A stretch of DNA of 64,000 nucleotides, taken from Luteolibacter yonseiensis. GTDB lineage: Bacteria > Verrucomicrobiota > Verrucomicrobiia > Verrucomicrobiales > Akkermansiaceae. Under the pieces are notes generated by a model. The model did not search any database. It worked only from the letters and a program-made list of their open reading frames with translations, and was not told the DNA's origin. The position numbers and the translations under genes are program-made. The stretch lies in NCBI RefSeq assembly GCF_016595465.1, contig NZ_JAENIK010000011.1, positions 744,001 to 808,000 of the forward strand, read 5' to 3'. Below, one piece after another: positions 24,187-33,215 of this stretch; positions within the stretch are counted from its first letter, which is position 1, and each line of letters opens with the position of its first letter.

Positions 24187-24425
24187 ATGACCGCCGTCGC
24201 AGAGAGGCTTTCAACGAGGCCCGGGCTCTCGGTGAAGACGAGCGCATCGCTCTGGCGGAGAAGCTGGTGGAAAGCATTTCCCTTGATGCCGGAATTCTCA
24301 CCGCCCAGTTGGACGAGGTGGAGAGCCGTGCCGCCGATCTTGCTTCGGGGGCGGCGATTACGATCCCCGGCGAAGCCGCATCGCGGATGGTCAGGGCGGC
24401 GGATAAAAAAGGCCGCGTGGAATGA
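24187..24425 (+). pseudogene. Addiction-module antitoxin, frameshifted near the N-terminus
   Basis: The peptide ALGEDERIALAEKLVESI followed by a short C-terminal region is typical of the putative addiction module component family (about 75-80 residues), whose members pair with RelE/ParE toxins. The natural start ATG at 24187 (MTAVAERL) is one frame away from the conserved part, so one base appears to be missing near 24208. The conserved frame can only be opened from an unconvincing TTG at 24153. The downstream toxin remnant overlaps its stop codon as ATGA. I read the pair as a decayed toxin-antitoxin module. Confidence 0.6.
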
Positions 24426-24541
24426 GATTCCATTTTCACGAGAAAACATCTTTCGGATCCAAAGCGCTTTGCTTTTGCCCGGAAAAATTATCAAGTCGCC
24501 CGCGCCCGGCGTTTTCCCTGCTCGATTATCTTCGAGTTTGA
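24422..24541 (+). pseudogene. Truncated toxin remnant (RelE/ParE-like start)
   Basis: A 39-residue frame starting with MRFHFHEKTS, overlapping the antitoxin stop by ATGA as intact modules of this type do. RelE/ParE toxins commonly begin with a similar MRFxFHPEA strand, but after the first few residues the similarity is lost and the frame stops early, far below the usual ~95 residues. This is evidence of deletion or decay. Identification rests on six to eight residues and gene order. Confidence 0.4.
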
Positions 24542-24643
24542 TGAACCCTCTTCCACTGTTTTCATCCATGCGGTTTTCCATCAGAAACGCCAGTCCGGTA
24601 GTTGGTTGAACCGTAAGTCAGACCTTTAAAACCTTTTCAAACC

Positions 24644-25921
24644 ATGCTCCTCATCATCAACGCCCGCATCGCTTCCGAAGACTCGCCTGATCTCACCGAG
24701 GGCGATGTCCTGATTTCCGACGGAAAAATCCAGCAGGTCGGCAAAGGCCTCGTCGCTCCGGATGGCGCGCGCGTCATCGATGCCGCCGGAAAACTCCTGA
24801 TGCCCGGGATGTTCGACGCGCACGTGCATTTCCGCGAGCCGGGTTTCGAGGCGAAGGAAACCATCGCCACCGGCAGCGAGGCGGCGATCAATGGCGGCAT
24901 CACCGGTGTCGTCATGATGCCGAACACCAGTCCGGCGATCGACTCGGCGACGGTGGTGGGCACCGTGCTGGACATCGCCAAGCGGACGGCGCGTATTCCG
25001 GTTTACACCTCCGGCTGTGTCACGATCGGCCGCCATGGCAAGGAGCTGGCGGGCATCGACGGCATGCGCGCGCTCGGCGTGAAGATGCTCACGGACGACG
25101 GCGACACCACGGGCGATCCCGCCGTTCTGCTCCGCGCGATGCAATACGCCACCGAGTTCGGCATGTTCTTCGCCAGTCACTGCGAGGTTCCCGAACTCGC
25201 CGGACCCCGCGCGCTCAATGAAGGTGCGATGAGCTACCGGCTCGGCATCAAGGGTTCGCCCGCCTGTGCCGAGGAGATCATCATCGACCGCGACATCCGC
25301 CTCGCCCATGCGGCCGGAGCACACATCCACATCCAGCACGTCTCCAGCAAGCTCGGCATGGAAACCATCCGCTGGTGGAAACAGCGCGGTGATGTGAAGG
25401 TCACCGCCGAGGTTTCCCCGCACCACCTGCTTTTCACCGACGAGCACATCGGCGACTACGACACGAACTACAAGATGAACCCGCCGCTCCGCACCCAGGC
25501 GGACAACGACGGTTTGCTGCAAGGCCTCATCGACGGCGTCTTCGACCTCATCGCCACCGACCACGCACCCCACACGCCGTTCGAGAAATCCCAGGATTTC
25601 ATCAGCGCGCCGAACGGCATCACCGGTATGGATACCGCGCTGGTCTCGCTCTACCACCACTTCGTCGCCACCGGGAAATTCGGCTGGGATCTCATCGTGA
25701 AGCGCTACAGCGCCGAGCCCCGCCGCCTGATGGGGCTGCCCGCCGTTTCCATCGAAGCCGGCCAACCCGCCGACCTCATCCTCTTCGACACGGAAAAGGA
25801 AACCACCTTCACCAAGGAGTTCATGAAATCCAAATCCCAGAACACGCCCTTCATCGATCAGACGTTGAAGGGGAGTGTGGAGCTGGTGGTGCTGGGGGAT
25901 GAGATTCTGCTGGAGCGGTGA
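24644..25921 (+). CDS. pyrC: Dihydroorotase (class I type)
   Basis: A 425-residue amidohydrolase that cyclises carbamoyl aspartate to dihydroorotate, the step after PyrB. The metal motif is DAHVHFREPGFEAKET (residues ~58-73). MMPNTSPAID, the histidines in FASHCEVPELAG and HIQHVSS, and the catalytic Asp in LIATDHAPHT are present. It resembles the long class I enzymes such as Bacillus PyrC. It is separated from pyrB by the GxxExxY unit and TA remnants, so an ancestral pyrB-pyrC transcript may have been interrupted. It likely has its own promoter in 24542-24643. Confidence 0.93.
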   Translation: MLLIINARIASEDSPDLTEGDVLISDGKIQQVGKGLVAPDGARVIDAAGKLLMPGMFDAHVHFREPGFEAKETIATGSEAAINGGITGVVMMPNTSPAIDSATVVGTVLDIAKRTARIPVYTSGCVTIGRHGKELAGIDGMRALGVKMLTDDGDTTGDPAVLLRAMQYATEFGMFFASHCEVPELAGPRALNEGAMSYRLGIKGSPACAEEIIIDRDIRLAHAAGAHIHIQHVSSKLGMETIRWWKQRGDVKVTAEVSPHHLLFTDEHIGDYDTNYKMNPPLRTQADNDGLLQGLIDGVFDLIATDHAPHTPFEKSQDFISAPNGITGMDTALVSLYHHFVATGKFGWDLIVKRYSAEPRRLMGLPAVSIEAGQPADLILFDTEKETTFTKEFMKSKSQNTPFIDQTLKGSVELVVLGDEILLER

Positions 25922-25942
25922 GGAGAGCTCCAATGGTGGCGG

Positions 25943-25956
25943 GATGGGTACCCATC
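25943..25956. repeat. 14-bp perfect palindrome after pyrC
   Basis: GATGGGTACCCATC stands 22 bp after the pyrC stop and 65 bp before the DUF4328 gene. It lacks a T-tract directly after it. It may be a weak terminator stem or protein-binding site. Confidence 0.3.
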
Positions 25957-26020
25957 ATGGACCAAGCTTCCCGTTTTACCCGTGCATTCCAATGCCGGAT
26001 TTGTAGTTTTGTGATGCCCG

Positions 26021-26755
26021 ATGACAAAAGACGCCTCAGAATTTGATCCCTACCAGCCGCCGACGGTCGTTAACCCACCTTCTCCGGAAATCCAGGCCAA
26101 GGCGTATCTCCAGGATGCCCGCGTAATTGGGAATGCCGCGCTTGTCGCAATTTCAATCCAAGTGCTGGTCAAATTCCTGATGCTGGCCGCCGGTCAGGGC
26201 GACATGCTTGTGATGCTTACCATCATCCATGTCCTGGCATTTCTCGGGTCGGCGGTCTGTTACCTGATCTGGGTCTATCGTGTTTGTTCAAACGCCCTTC
26301 GTATCAATCCTCAGGGGGACACCTCACCGGGCTGGGCCGTGGGTTCCCATTTCATTCCACTTGTTAACTGGGTTGTTCCCATCGTCACCTTGCGGAGGGT
26401 CATCCGAATCAGTTTTCAACGGAAGAACCCTGGCTCGCTTCCTGTTCTCGTCGTTGTCTGGTGGATTTCCTTTTGGTGCAGCAATGTTCTTATCAGGTTG
26501 GGAACAAACCCGGCCGGGTTTGGTTTATGGTGTCTTTCCCTCATTGTTTCATGGGGAGGTGTGATCATTTTGGTAACCAGGATCAGCCGATGCCAATCGG
26601 AGTTTCAGCCTGACCCATCCGAGCGTTCGCGGATGATTCCGTTGTCAACCTCTCCGATTCCGGATTTCCCCGCGATACAAAGCCGCCAGTCGAAGCCACC
26701 AGGACAACCTGCGGCGTCCGATATCGAAGCCGGGTGGGGCGGGGGAGGAGTGTGA
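26021..26755 (+). CDS. DUF4328-like membrane protein
   Basis: A 244-residue protein with four hydrophobic segments (about residues 36-56, 66-90, 145-165 and 170-192). Between them lie LIWVYRVCSNALRI and SPGWAVGSHFIPLVNWVVP, the pattern of DUF4328 membrane proteins. The N-terminal 30 residues are Pro-rich (FDPYQPPTVVNPPSP) and the last 45 residues are low complexity. The function of this family is unknown. It is convergent with the serine dehydratase gene (27 bp between stops) and has no evident partner. Confidence 0.72.
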   Translation: MTKDASEFDPYQPPTVVNPPSPEIQAKAYLQDARVIGNAALVAISIQVLVKFLMLAAGQGDMLVMLTIIHVLAFLGSAVCYLIWVYRVCSNALRINPQGDTSPGWAVGSHFIPLVNWVVPIVTLRRVIRISFQRKNPGSLPVLVVVWWISFWCSNVLIRLGTNPAGFGLWCLSLIVSWGGVIILVTRISRCQSEFQPDPSERSRMIPLSTSPIPDFPAIQSRQSKPPGQPAASDIEAGWGGGGV

Positions 26756-26782
26756 TGCTTGCGGGATATCCAACTCTGATAA

Positions 26783-28153
26783 CTAACACTCCACCACATT
26801 CACCGCCAGTCCTCCCCTTGAGGTCTCCTTGTATTTTGATTTCATGTCGCGGCCGGTGTCGCGCATGGTCTTGATGACCTTGTCCAGCGAGACGAAGTGG
26901 CTGCCATCGCCGGAGAGCGCGAGGCGGGAGGCGTTGATGGCTTTGACGGAACCCATCGCATTGCGCTCGATGCAGGGGACCTGGACAAGTCCTCCGACCG
27001 GATCGCAGGTCAGGCCGAGATTGTGCTCCATGCCGATTTCCGCCGCGTTCTCCACCTGCTTCGGCGTGCCGCCGAGATATTCGACAAGGCCGGCGGCGGC
27101 CATCGAGCAGGCGACGCCGACCTCCCCCTGGCAACCGGCTTCGGCTCCCGAGATGGAGGCGTTGCGCTTGTAGAGCATGCCGATGGCCGCGGCGGTGAGG
27201 AGGAAACGGTGCACGCCATCCGGGTGCGGAGAATTCCGGAATCTGACGGCGTAGTGCAGCACGGCGGGGATGATACCCGCCGCGCCGTTCGTGGGGGCGG
27301 TGACCACCCGGCCACCGGCGGCGTTTTCCTCGTTCACCGCGAGGGCGTAAAGATTGACCCAATCGAGGACGGTGAGGGGATCGGTCAGTGACATTTCCCG
27401 CGAGCCGCAGAGATTTTCATAAATGGCCATGGCACGGCGTTTCACCTTGAGTCCGCCGGGGAGGATGCCGTCCCGCGAGCAGCCGCGTTTCACGCAGTCC
27501 TGCATCGCCTGCCAGATGGCGTCGAGGGCCGCGCGTGTTTCTGCCTCCGGACGGAAAGAAGATTCGTTTTCCAGCATCAGCGAGGAAATGGAGCGACCGG
27601 TGCGCTCGGTGTGCTGCATCAGCTCGGCGGCGTTGGTAAAAGCGTAAGGAAGAGCGATTTCTTTCTGGCTTGGATTTTTCAACTCCTCCTCGCTGGAAAT
27701 GAAGCCGCCGCCGAGCGAGTAGATGACGGCATCGGCGAGAATCGCACCGGTGGCATCGAGGGCGGTGAAGTGCATGCCGTTCGGGTGGAGGGGCAGCGGC
27801 TTGAGCCGCTTGAAATCCAGATCCGTTTTTTCATCGAACGCGAGATCGGTTCCCCAGGGCGCGGCGATGATTCCGCGGCGAATGGCTGCGAGTTTTGCGG
27901 GGATGCTGTCGATGCCGATGCTTTCCGGCTCTTCGCCGAGGAACCCGAGCATGATCGCGGTGCCGGTGCCGTGTCCCTTGCCGGTGGCGGCGAGGGAACC
28001 GTAAAGGTCACAACGGACACGCGCGACCTGCGGCGTGAGATTTCTTCCGGAAAGCTCGCGCATGAACCGGCTCGCGGCGCGCATGGGACCTACCGTGTGG
28101 GACGAGGAGGGGCCGATGCCGATGGTGAAAAGGTCGAGCGCGGAGAGTGTCAT
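26783..28153 (-). CDS. sdaA: L-serine dehydratase (L-serine ammonia-lyase), single chain
   Basis: A 456-residue Fe-S enzyme that deaminates L-serine to pyruvate and ammonia. The N-terminal beta domain starts [20 protein letters not shown]. The C-terminal alpha domain carries cluster cysteines in [17 protein letters not shown] and [19 protein letters not shown]. It is the fused type found in Gram-negative bacteria rather than the split alpha/beta form. The length and all motifs are intact. No serine transporter is adjacent, and folK lies upstream on the same strand with 184 bp between, so they are probably not co-transcribed. Confidence 0.93.
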   Translation of the reverse strand: MTLSALDLFTIGIGPSSSHTVGPMRAASRFMRELSGRNLTPQVARVRCDLYGSLAATGKGHGTGTAIMLGFLGEEPESIGIDSIPAKLAAIRRGIIAAPWGTDLAFDEKTDLDFKRLKPLPLHPNGMHFTALDATGAILADAVIYSLGGGFISSEEELKNPSQKEIALPYAFTNAAELMQHTERTGRSISSLMLENESSFRPEAETRAALDAIWQAMQDCVKRGCSRDGILPGGLKVKRRAMAIYENLCGSREMSLTDPLTVLDWVNLYALAVNEENAAGGRVVTAPTNGAAGIIPAVLHYAVRFRNSPHPDGVHRFLLTAAAIGMLYKRNASISGAEAGCQGEVGVACSMAAAGLVEYLGGTPKQVENAAEIGMEHNLGLTCDPVGGLVQVPCIERNAMGSVKAINASRLALSGDGSHFVSLDKVIKTMRDTGRDMKSKYKETSRGGLAVNVVEC

Positions 28154-28337
28154 GGAAGAGGTTGAATGTGGGATCCCATGAGGCGGTGTGGGTCACGAAT
28201 CGGCGGAAGCCGTTCTTGTGCCAGTGATTGTGTGTTTCCCGGGATCGAAGATGTGATGCGGGAATGTCATACGTCAACGCATGGATTTTTTTCAGGACGT
28301 GGGATTGCCGCTCATCGTCCCGCAAGCTGCCGACATT

Positions 28338-28847
28338 TTATCGGGCGAGGTCGTCCACGCGGATCAATGGAGGTTCGTCGGAAACAAGGTTTTCAAGCAA
28401 GCCGGCGATGTCCTGCGTTTGTCCGGGCAAGACCAGATCCGGACGGATCTCCGCCAGCGGTTGGAGCACGAAACGTCTCTCGCCGAGACGGGGGTGGGGC
28501 AGCGCGAGTGCCTCGGTATCGATGATGCGGTCGCCGAAATACAGCAGGTCCACATCGATGACGCGCGGAGCGTTTCGCTCCGGTTTTGCTGTGCGGCCCA
28601 ATTCTTTTTCAATCCCCTGGGTGATCTCCAGCAGCTCGAACGGATCTCCTTCGAAGCCGATTTCCACGACAGAGTTGTAGAAAAATGGTGAGCCGGGAGG
28701 GCAGAGAAGAGGTTCCGTCCGGTAGGTCGAAGCCGTCAGGAATGACGCGCCGTCCGCGGAAATTTCCCGCAGCCTCACGCGTGCCGCAAGGAGGTTCGCC
28801 AGGCGGTCTCCGAGATTCGACCCGAGGGCGATGCCGACGCGGAACAT
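28338..28847 (-). CDS. folK: 2-amino-4-hydroxy-6-hydroxymethyldihydropteridine diphosphokinase
   Basis: A 169-residue HPPK that transfers pyrophosphate from ATP to 6-hydroxymethyl-7,8-dihydropterin in folate synthesis. The N-terminal IALGSNLGDRLANL, the YRTEPLLCPPGSPFFYNSV segment and the signature RNAPRVIDVDLLYFGD with two metal-binding aspartates are present. HPRLGERRFVLQPLAEI closes the domain. It is a single HPPK, not fused to folB or folP. It lies 3 bp after the protease gene's stop on the same strand, suggesting co-transcription with it. Confidence 0.92.
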   Translation of the reverse strand: MFRVGIALGSNLGDRLANLLAARVRLREISADGASFLTASTYRTEPLLCPPGSPFFYNSVVEIGFEGDPFELLEITQGIEKELGRTAKPERNAPRVIDVDLLYFGDRIIDTEALALPHPRLGERRFVLQPLAEIRPDLVLPGQTQDIAGLLENLVSDEPPLIRVDDLAR

Positions 28848-28850
28848 GAC

Positions 28851-30311
28851 TCAGTCTTCGAGATTCTCCAGGTTGTCGATGCCGTTGTCCTGCATGCGCT
28901 TGTTCGCCTCGGCGACCTTGGCCGACGGAATGATGATGGGGCGCTCGGCGTCGAACAGTTCGATGACGAAAAACTCCGGCATTTCCTTGGGATGCAGGAG
29001 TTCGTGAGCGTGGTTGAGGTCCTTCACCTCGACTCCATTGATCTTGTCCACCGCGAAGCCCGCGAATCCCCCGAGCTGGCTGGTCACCGGATCGCTCTCC
29101 ACCCGTGTCAGCACGACGATGTCCTTGTGTTTTTCAAACAGGCCTTTCGGCACATAATCCGTGTAGAGGCGGCGCAGGGTGACATCGTTGAATTTCGAAG
29201 CGGCGAAGAGATTGGTGTCCAAAGGCTGGAAAACGAGCCCCGCGAAGACGACGTAGCGGGGCTTCTGCTCGTATTGCACGGCATACATCCGCGACCAGTG
29301 GAGCGGTTTCAGGACGATGTCCACGTCGTTCCAGCCACCCTGGCGGAGGAAGCGCACGGCGACCTTGTCCCCGGCGTACTTGCGCTCGATGATTTCATTG
29401 AGATTCACGTTCTCACCGTCGATGGTGATCATCCCGGCGCTGTCCACCGGCTTGCCATCCAAGGACATGAGCACATCACCCGGCTTGATGATGCCATCAC
29501 TGGAACTGCCGGGGACCACATTGGTGATGAGCACGCCGTTGCCGTCGTTTTCGAGGTTCAGGGCCTTCCGCATCGCCGGGTTGTGAAGGGGGAATTCACT
29601 GACGCCGAGGTCGGCATAATGGTCGTAGTGGCCGTCCTCCACATCCTTGAGGAAACGGCGGACGACCGGAGTGGGGATGATGTAGCCGGTATTGTCGGCC
29701 TGGCGCAGGCCTTGGAACGCGACACCCACGACCTTGTCCTCCTGCACCACAGGTCCCCCCGAGTTGCCGGGATTGATCGCCGCGTCGATCTGGACGACGA
29801 GGTGCGAGTCCGCACGGGAGTGGGAATAGGGTTGGAAATCGATGCGGGAAACGACGCCGCGTGTCACCGACAGGCGCTCGCCACCCACGGGGTAGCCGAT
29901 GACCCGCACCTGAGATTCCAAGGTAGGGACATTTCCGAATTCGAAGGTCGGGAAGGCCTCGAAATCCTTGAAATCCTCCACGGAAAGCAGGGCGAGGTCG
30001 CAGTCATGCGCGATGAACTCCACCTTGGCGGGATACTTTTTCGGGCTGCCGTAAACGGTGATCAGCACGCGCCGGGCATTCGAGACCACGTGGGCGTTGG
30101 TGAGGATCTTGTTTTTCCCGATGAGAAAGCCGGTGCCGATGCCGCCGCTGAACCGCCCGGAATTCCACGGCGTCAGGTAGTCCGGCACCTGGGTGGCCAC
30201 CTCGATGCGGAGCACGGATTTGTAAACGTCGGACGGCAGCGACTTGGTTTGCGCCAGCACCGGCGTGGCGGTCAGGGCAAGCAGGGCGAGGGAGGACAGC
30301 AGACGAATCAT
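28851..30311 (-). CDS. HtrA/Deg-like serine protease with PDZ domain
   Basis: A 486-residue exported protease. The start at 30311 gives a signal peptide (MIRLLSSLALLALTATPVLA). The catalytic triad of the trypsin fold is visible as His in TNAHVVSNA, Asp in HDCDLALLSVEDF and Ser in NPGNSGGPVVQ. A PDZ domain follows (~residues 265-355, GSSSDGIIKPGDVLMSLDGK), then a ~130-residue C-terminal region that resembles the divergent second PDZ of plant-type Deg9/Deg10 proteins. It likely degrades misfolded periplasmic proteins. It diverges from the YqiJ-like gene with 108 bp between. Confidence 0.85.
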   Translation of the reverse strand: MIRLLSSLALLALTATPVLAQTKSLPSDVYKSVLRIEVATQVPDYLTPWNSGRFSGGIGTGFLIGKNKILTNAHVVSNARRVLITVYGSPKKYPAKVEFIAHDCDLALLSVEDFKDFEAFPTFEFGNVPTLESQVRVIGYPVGGERLSVTRGVVSRIDFQPYSHSRADSHLVVQIDAAINPGNSGGPVVQEDKVVGVAFQGLRQADNTGYIIPTPVVRRFLKDVEDGHYDHYADLGVSEFPLHNPAMRKALNLENDGNGVLITNVVPGSSSDGIIKPGDVLMSLDGKPVDSAGMITIDGENVNLNEIIERKYAGDKVAVRFLRQGGWNDVDIVLKPLHWSRMYAVQYEQKPRYVVFAGLVFQPLDTNLFAASKFNDVTLRRLYTDYVPKGLFEKHKDIVVLTRVESDPVTSQLGGFAGFAVDKINGVEVKDLNHAHELLHPKEMPEFFVIELFDAERPIIIPSAKVAEANKRMQDNGIDNLENLED

Positions 30312-30419
30312 GGTGTTGCTGGCGATGGTAGGGCGGGAGCGGCGGGCCGCAAACGAAATCGGGCGCCGGGCTGGAATCATCTTGGGAATTTCCAACCCGG
30401 ATTCTCTTGCCATGAAGAT

Positions 30420-31088
30420 ATGCGAACTCCCATGGTTCCCGTAGTGAAAGAACTTTGGGAACAGGCGATCCTGCCTTGGAACTTGCCGCTCACCGTCCTG
30501 TTAGGACTGGTGATCGTGTTCTGGTCCCTCAAGATCCTCACGGGTGCGGATTTCGCTTCCGGAGATGCGGACATCGACGTGGATGGCGGCCTCGAACACG
30601 CCGGCGGTTTCTCCTCGGATCTCATGCGTGCGGTGAACGCGGGAGCCGTGCCTCTCACCATCGTGCTCAGTGTTCTCATACTCGCCCTGTGGATGGCCTC
30701 CATACTCCTCAATTACTATCTGAATCCGGAAAAGAAGTGGTTCCTGAACGCGGGATTGTTGCTCGCATCACTCGTGATCGCCGTGGTGGCGACGAAGATC
30801 ATCACCCAGCCGCTGGTGCCCGTGATGCGCCGTCTCAAGTCGGCGGAGGATGCCGCTCCGGTCATCGGAGAAACGGGGGTGGTGCGTTCGATCGAGATCG
30901 ACTCGCGATACGGCCAGGTAGAGGTGCGGCGGCCCCAAGGAGCTCCAGCCATTCTGAATTCACGTCTTCTTCCGGATATCGAACCCGTGCCGCGTGGCAC
31001 CACCGTGGCCGTGGTTTCATATGATCAGGCGGCCGGAGTTTATCTCGTCAAACCCATTTCAACCGAATCCAACACACTGAAATCATGA
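30420..31088 (+). CDS. YqiJ-like OB-fold membrane protein
   Basis: A 222-residue protein. The start is the ATG at 30420 (or 30432, MVPVVKEL); the frame is open much further upstream only because it runs antisense to the protease gene. Three hydrophobic segments (about residues 19-38, 72-95 and 105-125) are followed by an OB-fold-like C-terminal domain with APVIGETGVVRSIEIDSRYG and PVPRGTTVAVVSYDQ. This is the layout of YqiJ, the NfeD-like partner of the flotillin YqiK. The flotillin gene overlaps it by 4 bp (ATGA). It is the first gene of the four-gene module 30420-38897. Confidence 0.8.
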   Translation: MRTPMVPVVKELWEQAILPWNLPLTVLLGLVIVFWSLKILTGADFASGDADIDVDGGLEHAGGFSSDLMRAVNAGAVPLTIVLSVLILALWMASILLNYYLNPEKKWFLNAGLLLASLVIAVVATKIITQPLVPVMRRLKSAEDAAPVIGETGVVRSIEIDSRYGQVEVRRPQGAPAILNSRLLPDIEPVPRGTTVAVVSYDQAAGVYLVKPISTESNTLKS

Positions 31089-33196
31089 TACCGAACCAGC
31101 TCGCATCACTGTTGTCCTTGAGGAGCGCATTTCCGCTCGCTGATATATTCCTGGGTCTCGGCATTGTAGGTCTCCTTGTCGGCGCGCTGCTGGTTTTGGG
31201 CATCCTCGGCTACTTCCTGACGTTCTACCGGAAGGTGGAAAAAGGCCGGGCGCTGGTGCGGACCGGAGGCAGCCGGGCAAAGGTGATTCTCAACGGGGGT
31301 TTTGTCTTTCCGGTCGTCCACCGTGTGGACCACATCGACATCTCGGTGAAGCGCATCGAGATCGACCGGACCGGGAAGAACGGCCTCATCTGCCAGGACA
31401 ACATGCGGGCGGACATCAAGGTGGTGTTCTTCGTGCGCATCAACAACGTGGAGGAGGACATCCTCAAGGTCGCGGATTCCATCGGCTGCGTGCGCGCCTC
31501 CAGCGAACCGGAAATCCGCAACCTGTTTGATGCGAAATTCTCCGAAGCGCTCAAGACCGTCGGCAAGCGTTTCATGTTCATCCAGCTCTATGAGGATCGT
31601 GACAAGTTCCGCGAGGCGATCCTCAAGGTCATCGGCACGGACTTGAACGGCTACGTGCTGGAGGACGCCGCCATCGACTATCTGGAGCAGACCCCCATCG
31701 AAATGCTCGACCCGGACAACATCCTCGACTCGGAAGGCATCAAGAAAATCACGCAGCTCACCGCCGAGCAGGCGAAGCTTTCCAACAAGATCCAGCGCGA
31801 CAAGGAGAAGATCATCAAGCAGCAGGACGTCGAGGCCCGGGAGGCGATTCTCGAACTTGAGCGCCAGCTCAAGGAAACCGAAGCCCGCCAGAAGCGCGAG
31901 GTGGAAACCGTGCAGTTCCGCGAAGAGGCGGAGGCCGCGAAGGTGAAGGAAGAGGAACGCAAGAAATCCGAGATCGCGCGCATCGCGGCGGACGAGGAAC
32001 TCGCCATTGCGGACGAGAACAAGCAACGTCAGGTGCTCGTCGCCCAGCGTAACAAGGAGCGCACCGACGGTGTGGAGCTGGAGCGCGTCGAACGCGAGCG
32101 CATGATCGAGCAGATCGAACGCGAGCGGGTCACGCAGATCAAACAGATCGAGGCGGAAAAAGCCATCGAAGTGCAGCGCAAGGAAATCCAGGAAGTCATC
32201 CGCGAGCGGGTGATCGTGGAGAAATCCGTGGTCGAGGAGCAACAGCGGATCAAGGACACCGAAGCCTTCGCCACCGTCGAGCGTGAGAAAAAGGTCACCG
32301 TTACGAATGCGGAAGCCGCCGCACAGGAAAGTCAGATCCAGAAGATCAAGGAGGCGGAAGCTCACAAGCAGGCCGCCCAGTTCAAGGCGGACGAGGATGC
32401 CTACACCCTGACCACCAACGCGGAAGCCTCGCGCCAGGCCGCCAAGCTCCATGCTGAGGAAAAACTCATCATTGCCGAAGCCTTCCAAGCCGCTTCCGAG
32501 AAAGAAGCTGCTGGGAAAATCCTTCTCGCGGAAGCCACGACCAAGGATTCGGCGGCCGTGGGGATCGGCGAGGCGGACATCATCCGCGCCAAGGGAACTG
32601 CCGATGCGGAGATCACCCGTGCCAAGGGGACTGCGGATGCGGAGGCAATCCGTGCGAAGGGAACTGCGGACGCGGAGGCCATCCGCCAGAAGGCGGACGC
32701 CATGAAGCTCTTCGAGGAAGCCGGTCAGGATCACGAGGAGTTCAAGCTCGAACTCGACAAGGAAAAGGTCATCGAACTCGCCCAGATCGACGTGCAGCGC
32801 CAGATCGCCGAGCAGCAGGCGATCGTCATCGGCGAGGCCCTCAAGCATGCGAAGATCGACATCGTGGGTGGCGAGACCGAGTTCTTCGACCGCATCACCC
32901 GTGCCATCACCACCGGCAAGGTGGTGGACCGCACCGTGTCCAACAGCCGGGTCCTGGGCGATGTGAAGGAAACCTTCTTCAACGGAGATCCGGATTACTT
33001 CAAGGCTCAGATGGGCACCTGGATCGAAGACTTCGGTGTCAACACCGAGGATGTGAAGAACCTCAGCGTCTCCGCCCTGTTGGCGAAGCTGGTGGGTTGC
33101 GCGGACGGTGAGAAACGCCAGCGCCTCATCGGCATGCTCGGTGCGGCGGAGCGGTTCGGCCTGGCGGACGCGAAGGCGGCTTCGTTTTTGAAATAA
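31085..33196 (+). CDS. Flotillin family protein (YqiK-like)
   Basis: A 703-residue SPFH protein. One N-terminal membrane segment (~residues 17-45) precedes the SPFH/band-7 domain (~50-230; VHRVDHIDISVKRIEIDRTG; EPEIRNLFDAKFSEALK). A very long charged coiled coil (~230-560) follows with Ala/Glu repeats such as AKGTADAEAIRAKGTADAE. The C-terminal ~120 residues are a globular domain. Flotillins scaffold membrane microdomains. Pairing with an OB-fold YqiJ protein is the conserved arrangement in other bacteria. Four near-identical KGTADAE repeats near residue 500 mark recent duplication. Confidence 0.9.
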   Translation: MIPNQLASLLSLRSAFPLADIFLGLGIVGLLVGALLVLGILGYFLTFYRKVEKGRALVRTGGSRAKVILNGGFVFPVVHRVDHIDISVKRIEIDRTGKNGLICQDNMRADIKVVFFVRINNVEEDILKVADSIGCVRASSEPEIRNLFDAKFSEALKTVGKRFMFIQLYEDRDKFREAILKVIGTDLNGYVLEDAAIDYLEQTPIEMLDPDNILDSEGIKKITQLTAEQAKLSNKIQRDKEKIIKQQDVEAREAILELERQLKETEARQKREVETVQFREEAEAAKVKEEERKKSEIARIAADEELAIADENKQRQVLVAQRNKERTDGVELERVERERMIEQIERERVTQIKQIEAEKAIEVQRKEIQEVIRERVIVEKSVVEEQQRIKDTEAFATVEREKKVTVTNAEAAAQESQIQKIKEAEAHKQAAQFKADEDAYTLTTNAEASRQAAKLHAEEKLIIAEAFQAASEKEAAGKILLAEATTKDSAAVGIGEADIIRAKGTADAEITRAKGTADAEAIRAKGTADAEAIRQKADAMKLFEEAGQDHEEFKLELDKEKVIELAQIDVQRQIAEQQAIVIGEALKHAKIDIVGGETEFFDRITRAITTGKVVDRTVSNSRVLGDVKETFFNGDPDYFKAQMGTWIEDFGVNTEDVKNLSVSALLAKLVGCADGEKRQRLIGMLGAAERFGLADAKAASFLK

Positions 33197-33215
33197 TGGA
33201 TTGCAGACGATCTTC

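Noticed and set aside
28992-30419. Upstream extension of the YqiJ-like gene to 698 codons
   Set aside because: The first ~475 codons run antisense to the HtrA-like protease. The YqiJ homology begins only after 30420.
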